64,000 bases of DNA from Streptomyces aidingensis (GTDB taxonomy: Bacteria; Actinomycetota; Actinomycetes; Streptomycetales; Streptomycetaceae), in NCBI RefSeq assembly GCF_900112355.1, contig NZ_FOLM01000016.1, positions 1-64,000 on the forward strand, in the 5' to 3' direction. Both the position numbers and the translations under genes were made by a program. Position 1 is the first letter of the stretch; every line of letters begins with the position of its first letter. The notes under the pieces were generated by a model. That model ran no database searches and was not told the origin of the DNA. It saw nothing but the letters and a program-made list of their open reading frames with translations. Positions 1-9,222 of the stretch are shown here, piece after piece.

Positions 1-73
1 ACACCCACCCCCCGCCACCAGCCACCAGCCCGCCGCGGCCCCGACCGGGCCGCCGAACACCACGGAGCACCGC

Positions 74-1123
74 ATGATCCGAGTCGCCGTCGTCGGCACC
101 GGGGGCATCGCCGGCATCTGCCATCTGCCCGCGCTCGCCGCCGAGGCCGGCCGCGCCGAGGTGGTCGCCGCCGTCGACGTGGACGCCGACCGGCTCGCCG
201 CGTTCTGCGCCGAGCACTCCATCCCCGCCGCCCACACCGACCTCGCCGAGATGCTGGACGCCGTCCGCCCCGACCTGGTCCACATCTGCACCCCGCCCTT
301 CCTGCACGCCGAGCAGGTCGTCACCTGCCTGCGGGCCGGCGCCTGGGTGTGGTGCGAGAAGCCGCTGTGCCTCTCCCTGGCCGAATACGACGCCATCGCC
401 GCCGCCGAGGGCCCGGACGGCGAAGGCCCCTACGCCTCCGTCGTCTTCCAGCACCGCTTCGGCTCCGGCGCCCGCCACCTGCGGGAACTCACCGGCAAGC
501 AGACCCTGGGCCGCCCCCTGGTGGCGCTGTGCAACACCACCTGGTACCGGCCCCCGGAGTACTTCGACGTGCCCTGGCGCGGCCGGTGGGACACCGAGGG
601 CGGCGGCCCCGCCATGGGCCACGGCATCCACCAGATGGACCTGATGCTCTCGGTGCTCGGCGACTGGGAGGAGGTCCGCGCCATGGCCGGCCGCCTGGAC
701 CGCGACGTGGAGACCGAGGACGTCTCCATGGCGCTGGTCCGGTTCACCGGCGGCGCCATGGGCAGCGTGGTCAACAGCCTGCTCTCCCCCCGCGAGGAAA
801 GCTATCTGCGGTTCGACTACTCCGACGCCACCGTGGAACTGCGCCATCTGTACGGCTACTCCAACGCCGACTGGTCCTGCGACTCCCCGCACTGGCAGCC
901 GGGCGAGGACCTGCCCAGCTCGCACGCCGCCCAGCTCACCGCCCTGCTCGACGCCCACCAGCGCGGCGAACGGCCCCCGGTCAGCGGCACCGAGGCCCGC
1001 CGCACCCTGGAACTGGTCACCGGCCTCTACGCCTCCGCCCTGACCGGCCGGCCCGTCCGCCGCGCCGATCTGACTCCCGACCACCCCTTCTACGCCCGTA
1101 TGAACGGAGGGCTGTCCCTGTGA
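74..1123 (+). CDS. Gfo/Idh/MocA-family NAD(P)-dependent oxidoreductase
   Basis: The 349-residue protein begins with a Rossmann nucleotide-binding motif (VVGTGGIAGICHLPAL, residues 6-21). It carries the family EKP signature (VWCEKPLCLSL, near residue 93) and a C-terminal substrate domain with GHGIHQMDLML near residue 185, where His/Asp residues usually act. The family oxidises or reduces sugars, inositols or their derivatives with NAD(P). The start ATG follows a GGAG 7 nt upstream. The next gene overlaps it by 4 nt (GTGA) and a third overlaps that, so this is one operon, probably the tail of a carbohydrate-catabolic cluster that begins left of the window. The substrate cannot be read from sequence. 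Confidence 0.93.
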   Translation: MIRVAVVGTGGIAGICHLPALAAEAGRAEVVAAVDVDADRLAAFCAEHSIPAAHTDLAEMLDAVRPDLVHICTPPFLHAEQVVTCLRAGAWVWCEKPLCLSLAEYDAIAAAEGPDGEGPYASVVFQHRFGSGARHLRELTGKQTLGRPLVALCNTTWYRPPEYFDVPWRGRWDTEGGGPAMGHGIHQMDLMLSVLGDWEEVRAMAGRLDRDVETEDVSMALVRFTGGAMGSVVNSLLSPREESYLRFDYSDATVELRHLYGYSNADWSCDSPHWQPGEDLPSSHAAQLTALLDAHQRGERPPVSGTEARRTLELVTGLYASALTGRPVRRADLTPDHPFYARMNGGLSL

Positions 1124-1986
1124 ACGTCCCGCTGAAGGACACTGGAACGGAGCTGATCGTGGAGATCCGGGGTGTCGAAGTGCTGCGCTATGTGTACCGC
1201 CCCGACACGGCGGGCTTCGAGGCTCCCAAGCCCTACTTCCACCCGCTGCGCACCACCGCCGGGGATGTCGTCACCTGTTTCCGCCCGCACGACCACCGCT
1301 GGCACAAGGGCATCCAGATGACCGCCTCCTGGGTCTCCGGCGAGAACTTCTGGGGCGGCGGCACCTATGTCAGCCCCGAGCAGGGCTATGTCGACCTGCC
1401 CAACAACGGGTCCATGCGCCACGAGGAGTGGGTGGAGCCGGGCGTGGAACGGCTCACCTGGTGGACCCAGGGCGGCGAGCACTGGATCGACGAGACCCGC
1501 ACCCTGACCGTCCGCCCCGGCGAGGGCTGGTGGGAGCTGGGCTTCGCCACCTCGCTGCACAATGTCCGCGGCGAGGAACTGGTCTTCGGCAGCCCCACCA
1601 CCAACGGCCGGGAGATGGCCGGCTACGCCGGATTCTTCTGGCGCGGCCCGCGCTCCTTCACCGGCGGCACCGTGCTCGCCTCCGACGGTCAGGGCGGTCC
1701 GGAGATGATGGGCCGCACCGCTTCCTGGCTGGCCTTCACCGGGCCGCACGACGAGGTGGACCGCTCCTCCACGCTGCTGTTCGAGTCCGCGCCCGGCACC
1801 GTCTGGTTCGTCCGCGCCGAGCCCTTCGCCGCGGTCAACCCCTCCCTGGCATTCTTCGAGGAGACCCGGCTCGGCCCGGGAGAGACACTGGATCTCGCCT
1901 ACCGGGTCGTCATCGCGGAAGGCGCCTGGGGGCGCGACCGCCTGGAGGCCCACCTCGCGGATCACCCATGGGAGCGACAGACATGA
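1120..1986 (+). CDS. DUF6807 (PmoA-like) family protein
   Basis: The start is taken at GTG 1120, which overlaps the upstream stop by 4 nt and follows GGAGG at 7-9 nt; this gives 288 residues. The sequence is rich in aromatic and His residues (HDHRWHKGIQM near residue 55, NFWGGGTYVSPEQGYVD near residue 75). This matches the DUF6807 family of methane-oxygenase-PmoA-annotated proteins, which are cytosolic, usually sit beside Gfo/Idh/MocA dehydrogenases and are unrelated in function to methane oxidation. The biochemical role is unknown; a beta-sandwich fold resembling sugar-processing proteins is the usual expectation. Translational coupling on both sides implies it works with the flanking dehydrogenase and cupin. 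Confidence 0.85.
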   Translation: MNVPLKDTGTELIVEIRGVEVLRYVYRPDTAGFEAPKPYFHPLRTTAGDVVTCFRPHDHRWHKGIQMTASWVSGENFWGGGTYVSPEQGYVDLPNNGSMRHEEWVEPGVERLTWWTQGGEHWIDETRTLTVRPGEGWWELGFATSLHNVRGEELVFGSPTTNGREMAGYAGFFWRGPRSFTGGTVLASDGQGGPEMMGRTASWLAFTGPHDEVDRSSTLLFESAPGTVWFVRAEPFAAVNPSLAFFEETRLGPGETLDLAYRVVIAEGAWGRDRLEAHLADHPWERQT

Positions 1987-2687
1987 CCACCGGCCACCAC
2001 GGCAACGGACAGCCGTACACCGCCTTCCCCGGCGCGGTCGGCCTCTCCGACCTGCGGGTCTACGACTGGCCCACCGCCGACGGGGTGTGCGGCGGCAGCC
2101 CGCACATGCATCTGGTGTGCGCCGAGACCTATGTGGTCACCGGGGGCGAGGGCAGCGTGCAGACCCTCACCTGGAGCGGCTACCGGGAGACCCCGCTGCG
2201 GCCCGGCTCGGTCGTCACCTTCACCCCCGGCACCATCCACCGCCTGGTCAACGGCGACGGCGGCCTGCGCATCACGGTGGTGATGCAGAACAGCGGACTG
2301 CCGGAGGCGGGCGACGCGGTCTTCACCTTCCCCGCCGGGGTGCTGGCCGATCCCGCCGCCTACGCCGAGGCCGCCGCCGTCTCCGGCGCCCCCGACGCCC
2401 GGCGGCGCCGGGACCTGGCCATCGAGGGCTTCCTCGAACTGCGGGCGGCGGGAGAGGAGGCCCTGGCCGGCTTCCACGCGGCTGCCGCCCGCATCGTCTC
2501 GCCCCGGCTGGACACCTTCGAAGAGCGCTGGCGGGCCGGTGCCGTGGCCGCGGCCGAGGCCACCGGCGCGCAGTTGGCCGCGCTCCGCGAGGGTGATACC
2601 CGTCACCTCAGGGACGCCGCGGTGACCACCGTGCCCGCCGCCGAACGGCTGGGCATGTGCGGGCACCTGCGGGCGTTCCAGCCCTGA
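1983..2687 (+). CDS. Cupin-domain protein
   Basis: The ATG at 1983 overlaps the preceding stop by 4 nt (ATGA), giving 234 residues. The N-terminal half holds a cupin barrel. HMHLVCAETYVVTGGEGSVQ resembles cupin motif 1 (H-x-H with a later Glu), and the TPGTIHRLVN stretch resembles motif 2 with the second metal His. The C-terminal part (residues 120-234) is helical and Ala/Glu rich. It is probably a sugar isomerase-like or sensing cupin serving the same substrate as the two upstream genes. It is the last gene of the operon: a strong hairpin starts 3 nt after the stop. Confidence 0.85.
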   Translation: MTTGHHGNGQPYTAFPGAVGLSDLRVYDWPTADGVCGGSPHMHLVCAETYVVTGGEGSVQTLTWSGYRETPLRPGSVVTFTPGTIHRLVNGDGGLRITVVMQNSGLPEAGDAVFTFPAGVLADPAAYAEAAAVSGAPDARRRRDLAIEGFLELRAAGEEALAGFHAAAARIVSPRLDTFEERWRAGAVAAAEATGAQLAALREGDTRHLRDAAVTTVPAAERLGMCGHLRAFQP

Positions 2688-2689
2688 CC

Positions 2690-2732
2690 AGCACGGTTGG
2701 TGCCGGCTCGGGCGGCCGGCACCGGCCGTGCT
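2690..2732 (+). terminator. Intrinsic terminator-like hairpin after cupin gene
   Basis: A two-part stem is visible: AGCACGG pairs with CCGTGCT and GGTGCCGG pairs with CCGGCACC. A small internal mismatch and a 9-nt loop separate them. There is no U-tract, which is normal for high-GC actinomycetes. Confidence 0.7.
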
Positions 2733-3119
2733 GCCTCCCCGCGGCCCCCTGACCGCCCCGCCCGTCCCACCCGTCCCGCCGCCCGGGCCCGCCCGGGCGG
2801 CGTTTTCGCATGCGCATGCCGAGCTTCCCCTGGGTAAGAGGGGAGCAGCAGCCGAGCGCCCGACCGCGCACTCCCGGCCTCCCCGCACCGGCGGGCCGGC
2901 GGCCACCCTCGTTCCCGGGACCGTCCGGCCCCGGCGGACCGGGGGCCGACCGGAGCAGGATGAGTGCGCGAGGCCCCGTCACCGCGGTGCCGGGCCGGCT
3001 GCTGCCGGATGTCCGGACCACCGGATGCCCGGCTCGCCGAATCGCCGCATTGCTGAATCTCTGGACTGCTGAATCGCCGAAAGCCGAATTGCCGAACATC
3101 CGCGAGAGCGAGAGGTCGC
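2733..3119. other. Intergenic region between cupin operon and transhydrogenase operon
   Basis: No convincing gene lies in these 387 nt. The left part is ordinary GC-rich spacer. The last 85 nt form the leader of pntAA, contain an 8-nt tandem repeat listed separately and end in GCGAGAGCGAGAGGTCGC before the ATG. No clear -35/-10 pair was recognised. Confidence 0.6.
3036..3098 (+). repeat. 8-nt imperfect tandem repeat in pntAA leader
   Basis: About eight copies of GCYGAATY lie in tandem (starts 3036, 3044, 3052, 3060 degenerate, 3068, 3076 at 7 nt, 3083, 3091). The array ends 21 nt before the pntAA start and is unusually AT-rich for this genome. Confidence 0.75.
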
Positions 3120-4340
3120 ATGGGAAAGATCACGGTAGGGGTGGTACGGGAGCGGGCTCCCGGTGAGCGCCGGGTGGCCATGGTCCCGGACGTCCTGTCC
3201 CGGCTGGCGCCGCTGGAGGCGCAGATCCTGGTCGAGACCGGGGCGGGCGCCGGCGCCTGGTTCGCCGACGCCGACTACACGGCCGCCGGGGCCGAGGTCG
3301 TCCCCGGTGAGGAGGTCTGGGCGCGGGCCGATGTGGTGCTCTGCGTCCGGCCCCCGGAACCGGCGGACGGCACCGGCGACCCGCCCGGCCCGCGGGCCGG
3401 GCAGCTCCTGGCCGGACTGCTGGAACCGCTGCGCAGACCGGCCCTGATGCGCGACTGGGCGGAGCGCGGGGTGACCGCGGTCAGCCTGGACCTGCTGCCC
3501 CGCACCCTCAGCCGCGCCCAGTCCATGGACGCGCTCACCTCGCAGGCCAACATCGCGGGCTACAAGGCGGTGATCCTGGCCGCGGACGCCTATGACCGCT
3601 ACTTCCCGATGCTCACCACGGCCGCCGGCACCTCCAAGCCCGCGGCCGTGCTGATTCTGGGCGCCGGGGTGGCCGGTCTCCAGGCCATCGCCACCGCCCG
3701 CCGCCTGGGCGCGGTGGTCACCGGCTATGACGTGCGGCCCGCCGCCAAGGGCGAGGTGGAGTCCCTGGGCGCCAAGTTCCTCGAACTCCCCGGTGTCGGG
3801 TCCGGCGCCGGGACCGGCGGCTACGCCCGCGAACTGACCCCCGGGGAGCAGCAGGCCCAGCAGGAGGCGCTGGACGCCCATATCGCCAGGTCCGACATTG
3901 TCATCACCACCGCCCAGGTGCCGGGACGCCGGCCGCCGCTGCTGGTCACCGGGGCCGCGCTGGAGCGGATGAGGCCCGGCTCGGTGGTGGTCGACATGGC
4001 CGCCAGCGAACTCGGCGGCAATGTGGAGCACTCCAGGCCGGACAAGACCACCGTGCTGGACGGCGGGGTCACCCTGATCGGCGCCGGCAACCTGCCGTCC
4101 GCCATGGCCACCGCCTCCTCCACCGCCTACGCCCGCAATGTCACCGCCCTGCTGGGGCTGCTGGTCAGGGACGGCGCGGTGGTCATCGACCGGGAGGACG
4201 AGATCCAGGCCGGGGTCGTGGTCACCCATGACGGCGCGGTGGTCGGCGAGAAGGTCGCCGCCCTGCTCGACCCGCCGGCCGCCACCGCCGGCACCGAACC
4301 CGCGACCGGCGGGACGACCACCCCCGGAGGGGCCGCATGA
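3120..4340 (+). CDS. pntAA: NAD(P) transhydrogenase subunit alpha 1 (NAD-binding)
   Basis: This 406-residue soluble subunit is the dI/NAD(H)-binding part of the proton-translocating transhydrogenase, which couples hydride transfer between NADH and NADP+ to the proton gradient. It starts ITVGVVRERAPGERRVAMVPD, typical of AlaDH/PNT N-terminal domains. It has the Rossmann motif ILGAGVAGLQAIATARRLGA followed by GYDVR near residue 200, and GSVVVDMAASELGGN near residue 290. The C-terminal tail is low-complexity Ala/Thr/Gly. It overlaps pntAB by 4 nt, and together with pntB forms the usual three-gene actinobacterial operon. Its likely role is NADPH supply for biosynthesis. Confidence 0.95.
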   Translation: MGKITVGVVRERAPGERRVAMVPDVLSRLAPLEAQILVETGAGAGAWFADADYTAAGAEVVPGEEVWARADVVLCVRPPEPADGTGDPPGPRAGQLLAGLLEPLRRPALMRDWAERGVTAVSLDLLPRTLSRAQSMDALTSQANIAGYKAVILAADAYDRYFPMLTTAAGTSKPAAVLILGAGVAGLQAIATARRLGAVVTGYDVRPAAKGEVESLGAKFLELPGVGSGAGTGGYARELTPGEQQAQQEALDAHIARSDIVITTAQVPGRRPPLLVTGAALERMRPGSVVVDMAASELGGNVEHSRPDKTTVLDGGVTLIGAGNLPSAMATASSTAYARNVTALLGLLVRDGAVVIDREDEIQAGVVVTHDGAVVGEKVAALLDPPAATAGTEPATGGTTTPGGAA

Positions 4341-4675
4341 ACCTCGACCTGCTCACCGCGATCACGGTGTTCGTACTGGCCGTACTGGTCGGCTTCGAGG
4401 TGATCAGCAAGGTGCCCGCCACCCTGCACACCCCGTTGATGTCCGGGGCCAACTCCATTCACGGCATCGTGGCCATCGGCGCCATGATCATCGCGGCCGA
4501 GGCGCACAACGCCATCGGCTACATCCTCGCCTTCGTGGCCGTGGCCTTCGGCGCCATGAACGTGGTCGGCGGCTATGTGGTGACCGACCGCATGCTGCAC
4601 ATGTTCCGCTCCCGCCCGGGCGGGGCGGCCGGACCGGCCGCCGGGCAGCCGGCCGGGCGGAAGACGGAGGCGTGA
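4337..4675 (+). CDS. pntAB: NAD(P) transhydrogenase subunit alpha 2 (membrane)
   Basis: This 112-residue membrane subunit corresponds to the transmembrane part of PntA that is a separate polypeptide in actinobacteria. Three hydrophobic segments are visible (residues about 4-21, 45-58 and 62-84). The conserved HTPLMSGANSIHGIVAIGA segment is typical of the dII proton-channel domain. The short C-terminal tail is Gly/Ala/Pro rich. The ATGA overlap with pntAA and the 4-nt gap to pntB indicate coupled translation and stoichiometric assembly. Confidence 0.95.
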   Translation: MNLDLLTAITVFVLAVLVGFEVISKVPATLHTPLMSGANSIHGIVAIGAMIIAAEAHNAIGYILAFVAVAFGAMNVVGGYVVTDRMLHMFRSRPGGAAGPAAGQPAGRKTEA

Positions 4676-4679
4676 GGCC

Positions 4680-6092
4680 ATGGACACCCTGGAAACCGTC
4701 ATCCGCTACCTCTTCCTGGCCGCCGCGGCCTGCTTCGTCCTCGGCCTCCATCTGATGAACTCGCCGCGCACCGCCCGCCGCGGCAACACCCTGTCCGCGG
4801 CGGCCATGGCCGTGGCCATCGGTGCCACCGTGGTGCTGCTCGCCGACGAGAGTGCCATCACCGCCACCGGCTGGCTGGTGCTGATCTCGGGCGGCCTGGT
4901 CGGCTCGGCCGCCGGCCTCTACTACGCCCGGTCCGTGGCCATGACCGCCATGCCCCAGCTCGTCAGCGTGTTCAACGCGGTCGGCGGCGGGGCGGCGGCG
5001 CTGATCGTGCTCGGCGAGGTGCTCCAGGCCCACGATCCCGGCCTGCTGGGCGCGCGCTCCACCGTGCCGGGCGCGCTGGACGTGGTGATCGGCGCGGTCA
5101 CCTTCTCCGGCTCGCTGATCGCGGCGGGCAAGCTCCAGGGCATCGTGCCCGGCCGGCCGATCGTCTTTCCCGGCGCCCGGGCGGTCAATGCCGCGCTGCC
5201 GGTGCTGTGCGCGGTCTGCTCGGTCTGGCTGGTCCTCGACCCCGGCAGCACCGCGGCGCTGCTGCTGCTCACCGCCGCGGCGCTGGCCTTCGGCGTGACC
5301 ATGGTGCTGCCCATCGGCGGCGCCGACATGCCCGTGGTGATCTCGCTGCTCAACGCCTTCACCGGCACCGCGGTGGCGATGGCCGGCTTTGTGCTGAACG
5401 AGCCCACGCTGATCATCGCCGGGGCCCTGGTCGGCGCCTCCGGCGGCATTCTGACCAAGCTGATGGCCGACGCCATGAACCGCTCCATCGCGGCCATCAT
5501 CGTCGGCGGCTTCGGCACCGGCGACGGCGGCCCGGCCGACGACGGCGGGGGCGCCTCCCAGGTGCGCGCGCTCTCGGCCGACGACGTGGCCATCCAGCTC
5601 GCCTACGCCGGCCGGGTCGTGGTGGTGCCCGGCTACGGACTGGCCGCCGCCCAGGCCCAGCACGAACTGGGCGAACTGGCCGACGTGCTGGAGGCGCACG
5701 GGGTGGAGGTCTCCTACGCCATCCACCCGGTGGCCGGCCGGATGCCCGGCCATATGAACGTCCTGCTGGCCGAGGTCAACGTCCCCTACACCCAGCTCAA
5801 GGAGATGGAGGACGCCAACCCCGAATTCCCGCAGGCCGACGTCGCCCTGGTCATCGGCGCCAACGACGTCACCAACCCGGCCGCGCGCCGCCCGGGCAAC
5901 GCCATCTCCGGCATGCCGATCCTGGACGTGGACCGGGCCCGGAGCATCGTGGTGATCAAGCGCTCCATGGGCCACGGCTACGCCGGCATGGACAACCCGC
6001 TCTACACCGACCCCAAGACCGGCATGTTCTTCGCCGACGCCAAGAAGGGCCTGGCCGAGCTGAAGGCCGCCGTCCGCACCTTCATCGCCTGA
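4680..6092 (+). CDS. pntB: NAD(P) transhydrogenase subunit beta
   Basis: This 470-residue protein starts 4 nt after pntAB. The N-terminal 270 residues form about nine membrane helices (dII). The C-terminal 190 residues are the NADP(H)-binding dIII domain, with VVVPGYGLAAAQAQHEL near residue 315, the MPGHMNVLLAEVNVPY segment, GANDVTNPAA near residue 397 and VIKRSMGHGYAGMDNPL near residue 425. All hallmarks are present, so the enzyme should be functional. It ends the operon at a perfect 13-bp stem-loop shared with the convergent gene. Confidence 0.96.
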   Translation: MDTLETVIRYLFLAAAACFVLGLHLMNSPRTARRGNTLSAAAMAVAIGATVVLLADESAITATGWLVLISGGLVGSAAGLYYARSVAMTAMPQLVSVFNAVGGGAAALIVLGEVLQAHDPGLLGARSTVPGALDVVIGAVTFSGSLIAAGKLQGIVPGRPIVFPGARAVNAALPVLCAVCSVWLVLDPGSTAALLLLTAAALAFGVTMVLPIGGADMPVVISLLNAFTGTAVAMAGFVLNEPTLIIAGALVGASGGILTKLMADAMNRSIAAIIVGGFGTGDGGPADDGGGASQVRALSADDVAIQLAYAGRVVVVPGYGLAAAQAQHELGELADVLEAHGVEVSYAIHPVAGRMPGHMNVLLAEVNVPYTQLKEMEDANPEFPQADVALVIGANDVTNPAARRPGNAISGMPILDVDRARSIVVIKRSMGHGYAGMDNPLYTDPKTGMFFADAKKGLAELKAAVRTFIA

Positions 6093-6110
6093 CCCCACCG
6101 ACCGTCCACC

Positions 6111-6145
6111 GGCCGCCCGGGCACACCCTCAATGCCCGGGCGGCC
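6111..6145. terminator. Bidirectional terminator between pntB and convergent gene
   Basis: A perfect 13-bp stem (GGCCGCCCGGGCA with TGCCCGGGCGGCC) surrounds a 9-nt loop. It lies between two convergent genes, 18 nt after pntB and just beyond the stop of the minus-strand gene. Confidence 0.85.
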
Positions 6146-6146
6146 G

Positions 6147-6683
6147 TCAGGGCCTGGAATGCGCCCCGAAAATGACCCACAGGGTGTTCCCCGGCCGGTC
6201 CCGCACATCCAGCCCGATCCGGGCGGCCCCGCCCTCGGCCACCGGGTCCAGGCCGAAACCCGCACACCTCCCGTCGCTCTCCCCGAAGCACGCGTCCGGG
6301 CCGAGTCCGACACCGGGATACACCGACGCCAGCCACGCGTCGAAGGCGTCACGGCCGATCAGGAAACGGGCGTAGTAGCTGGTGTCCAGCCAGATGTACG
6401 CCTCGCACTCGGCATCCCGCGCGCCCTCGGGCAGACCCGGCAGATCCGCGAAGGCCATCGCCTCCGTGCACGGCACCGGCTCACCCGGATCGTCGTCCAT
6501 GCCCGGCCCGACGACGGTGGCGATGCCCAGCAGCACCACGAATCCGAGCGCCGCCGGCGGGAGCACGGACAGCGCCGCCAGCGGCCACCACACCCACGTC
6601 CGCCTGCGCAGCGGCGGCTTCCGCGGCCCCGCCTGCTTGCCCACCCGTGCCCCCAGCCCTCCGCCGGCCGTCGGAGCGAGCAT
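6147..6683 (-). CDS. Hypothetical single-pass membrane protein
   Basis: This 178-residue protein of unknown function has a basic N-terminus (GKQAGPRKPPLRRR) and one transmembrane segment (about residues 30-55). An extracytoplasmic domain of about 120 residues follows, with four Cys (CTEAM, ECEAY, DACFG, GRCAG) that could form two disulfides, and many Trp/Tyr/Asp. The ATG has no clear ribosome binding site; the GTG 13 codons downstream follows GGAGGGCTGGGGG and may be the real start. It diverges from the molybdopterin enzyme, but nothing else links them. Confidence 0.7.
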   Translation of the reverse strand: MLAPTAGGGLGARVGKQAGPRKPPLRRRTWVWWPLAALSVLPPAALGFVVLLGIATVVGPGMDDDPGEPVPCTEAMAFADLPGLPEGARDAECEAYIWLDTSYYARFLIGRDAFDAWLASVYPGVGLGPDACFGESDGRCAGFGLDPVAEGGAARIGLDVRDRPGNTLWVIFGAHSRP

Positions 6684-6837
6684 AGGCCGTACCCGGAGCG
6701 GTGTCCGGGGCAGGCCGGGGGATGCGGGGGAGCCGGCGGATTGCGGTTGCCGGGGTCCGCCAGGTGTTGTTCATGCCAACCGGTCGGTATGGTGAGCGGC
6801 GACCAGCACCCGCGCCGCCGCGTCCCCGGGAGGACCG

Positions 6838-9087
6838 ATGAGCCGCACCGCCCCGCGTATCTGTCCGCTGTGCGAAGCCACCTGCGGGCTGACCCTGACG
6901 ATCGGCGACCGGGGAGAGGTGACCGCCGCCCGGGGCGACCGGGACGACGTCTTCAGCCGGGGCTACATCTGCCCCAAGGGGGTCTCCTTCGGCCAGGTGG
7001 ACAGCGACCCCGACCGGCTGCCCGGCCCGCTGCTGCGCCGCCCCGGCACCCCGCCCGGCCGGCCCGCCGCCCCGGCGGGCTGGGACGAGGCGTTCGGCGC
7101 CGTCTCGGCCGCGCTGCGCCCGCTGATCGAGCGGCACGGCCCGGACGCGGTCGGCGTGGTGCTCGGCAACCCGAACGTGCACACCGTGGCCGGCGCGCTC
7201 TACCCGCCCGTCCTGCTGCGCACCCTGGGCACCCGGAACCTCTTCACCGCCTCCACCGTCGACCAGATGCCCAAACACGTCTCCTGCGGCCTGCTCTTCG
7301 GCGACCCGCTGGCCATTCCGGTGCCCGATCTGGACCGCACCGACCATCTGCTGCTGATCGGCGCCAACCCGCTGGCCTCCAACGGCAGTCTGTGCACCGC
7401 CCCGGACTTCCCCGGCCGGCTGCGCGCGCTGCGCCGGCGCGGCGGCCGGCTCACCGTGGTGGACCCGCGCCGCACCCGCACCGCCCGGCTCGCCGACCGC
7501 CATGTGGCGATCCGGCCCGGCACCGACGCCCTGCTGCTGGCCGCGCTGGTCCAGGTGCTGTTCGCCGAGGACCTGGTGCGTCCCGGCCCGTCGGCCGCCC
7601 ACCTCACCGGGCTGGACACCCTGCGCACGGCGCTGGCCGGGTACACCCCCGAAGCGGTGGCGCCCGCCTGCGAGGTGACGCCGGAGGAGATCCGGGCGAT
7701 GGCCCGCGAACTGGCCGCCGCGCCGGCCGCCGCCGTGTACGGCCGGGTCGGCGCCTCCACCGTGGAGTTCGGCACCCTGACCAACTGGCTGGTGGACGTG
7801 GCCAATGTGCTCACCGGCAATCTCGACCGGCCGGGCGGCGCCATGTTCCCGCTCTCCGCCACCGCCCCCGCGCCCCGGCCCGCCGGGCCGGGCAAGGGCT
7901 TCGCGCTGGGCCGGTGGCGCAGCCGGGCCGGCGGGCACCCCGAGGTCAAGGGCGAGTTCCCGCTGGCCGCGCTGGCCGAGGAGATCGACACCCCCGGCGA
8001 GGACCGCATCCGGGCCCTCATCGTCATCGGCGCCAACCCGGTGCTCTCCGCGCCCGACGGCGACCGGCTGGACCGCGCCCTGGCCGGCCTGGAGTTCATG
8101 GTCAGCGTCGATCCCTACCTCAACGAGACCAGCCGCCACGCCCATGTGGTGCTGCCCCCGCCGCCGCCCTCGCGCAGCCCGCACTTCGATTTCGCCCTGA
8201 ACGCGCTGGCCGTGCGCAATCAGGTCCGCTACACCCGGCCGGCCGTCCCGCCGGAGCCCGGCCGGCCCGCGGAGAGCGAGATCCTGGCCAGGCTGGTGCT
8301 GTGCGCCGGCGGCACCCCGGACGCCGGCCCGGAGACGGTGGACGCCACCGTGACCGATGGGCTGCTGCGCAAGGCCGCGGCCGACCCGCACTCCCCGGTG
8401 CACGGACGCAACCCGGCGGACCTCGCCGCCCGCCTCACCGGACAGGACGGCGCGGAGCGGCGGCTGGACGCGATGCTGCGGCTCGGCCCGTACGGCGACG
8501 GCTTCGGCGCCCGCCCGGACGGGCTCTCCCTGCGGCGCGTGCTGGACCACCCGCACGGCATCGACCTGGGCCCGCTCACCCCGCGGCTGCCGGAGGTGCT
8601 GCGCACCCGCAGCGGCCGGATCGAGCTCTGCCCGGAGCCGGTGATGCGGGATCTGGAGCGGCTGCGGCGCAGCCGGGACCGCCGCCCGGACGGGCTGGTC
8701 CTGGTCGGCCGCCGCCATCTGCGGTCGAACAACAGCTGGCTGCACAATGTGCCGGCGCTGCGCGGCGGGACCAACCGCTGCACCCTCCAGATCCACCCCC
8801 GGGACGCCGCCCGGCTGGGCCTGGCCGACGGCGCGGCCGCCCGGGTCGAGGGGGCCGGCGGGCAGCTCCGGGTGCCGGTGGAGATCACCGACGCGGTGCG
8901 CCCGGGCGTGGTCAGCCTGCCGCACGGCTGGGGACACGATCGGCCCGGCACCCGGCTGACCGTCGCCGCGGCCGAGCCCGGGGTCAATGTGAACCAGCTC
9001 CTCGACGGCACGCTGCGCGATCCGCTGGCCGGCACCGCCGTGCTCAACGCCTTTCCGGTCCGGGTCGGCCCGCTGCCCGCCTCCTGA
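6838..9087 (+). CDS. Molybdopterin oxidoreductase family protein (4Fe-4S)
   Basis: This 749-residue protein belongs to the bis-MGD DMSO reductase superfamily. The N-terminal 4Fe-4S motif is complete (C9, C12, C16 and C45 in CPLCEATC...GYICPKG). The molybdopterin_oxidoreductase domain follows (LLIGANPLASNGSL, RLTVVDPRRTRTA, LIVIGANPVLSAPD) and a C-terminal dinucleotide-binding domain begins around residue 620. DQMPKHVSCGLLFG at residues 142-155 puts a Cys where a metal-ligand residue could lie. There is no Tat signal, so it should be cytoplasmic. No electron-transfer partner or FdhD is adjacent; the substrate (formate/nitrate-like) cannot be assigned. GGAGG lies 5 nt before the ATG. Confidence 0.9.
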   Translation: MSRTAPRICPLCEATCGLTLTIGDRGEVTAARGDRDDVFSRGYICPKGVSFGQVDSDPDRLPGPLLRRPGTPPGRPAAPAGWDEAFGAVSAALRPLIERHGPDAVGVVLGNPNVHTVAGALYPPVLLRTLGTRNLFTASTVDQMPKHVSCGLLFGDPLAIPVPDLDRTDHLLLIGANPLASNGSLCTAPDFPGRLRALRRRGGRLTVVDPRRTRTARLADRHVAIRPGTDALLLAALVQVLFAEDLVRPGPSAAHLTGLDTLRTALAGYTPEAVAPACEVTPEEIRAMARELAAAPAAAVYGRVGASTVEFGTLTNWLVDVANVLTGNLDRPGGAMFPLSATAPAPRPAGPGKGFALGRWRSRAGGHPEVKGEFPLAALAEEIDTPGEDRIRALIVIGANPVLSAPDGDRLDRALAGLEFMVSVDPYLNETSRHAHVVLPPPPPSRSPHFDFALNALAVRNQVRYTRPAVPPEPGRPAESEILARLVLCAGGTPDAGPETVDATVTDGLLRKAAADPHSPVHGRNPADLAARLTGQDGAERRLDAMLRLGPYGDGFGARPDGLSLRRVLDHPHGIDLGPLTPRLPEVLRTRSGRIELCPEPVMRDLERLRRSRDRRPDGLVLVGRRHLRSNNSWLHNVPALRGGTNRCTLQIHPRDAARLGLADGAAARVEGAGGQLRVPVEITDAVRPGVVSLPHGWGHDRPGTRLTVAAAEPGVNVNQLLDGTLRDPLAGTAVLNAFPVRVGPLPAS

Positions 9088-9222
9088 GCGCACCGACCGC
9101 ACCGGCCCCGCACCCGGGGAAGCCCGGCCGCCGCGGAGGGTGGGCTGAGCGCCCGGCCGCGGGGTACCCGTGCCCGGCGGGCGGACGGTGCGGCGGAGAT
9201 GCGGCGGAGGAGGCGAGCGGGC

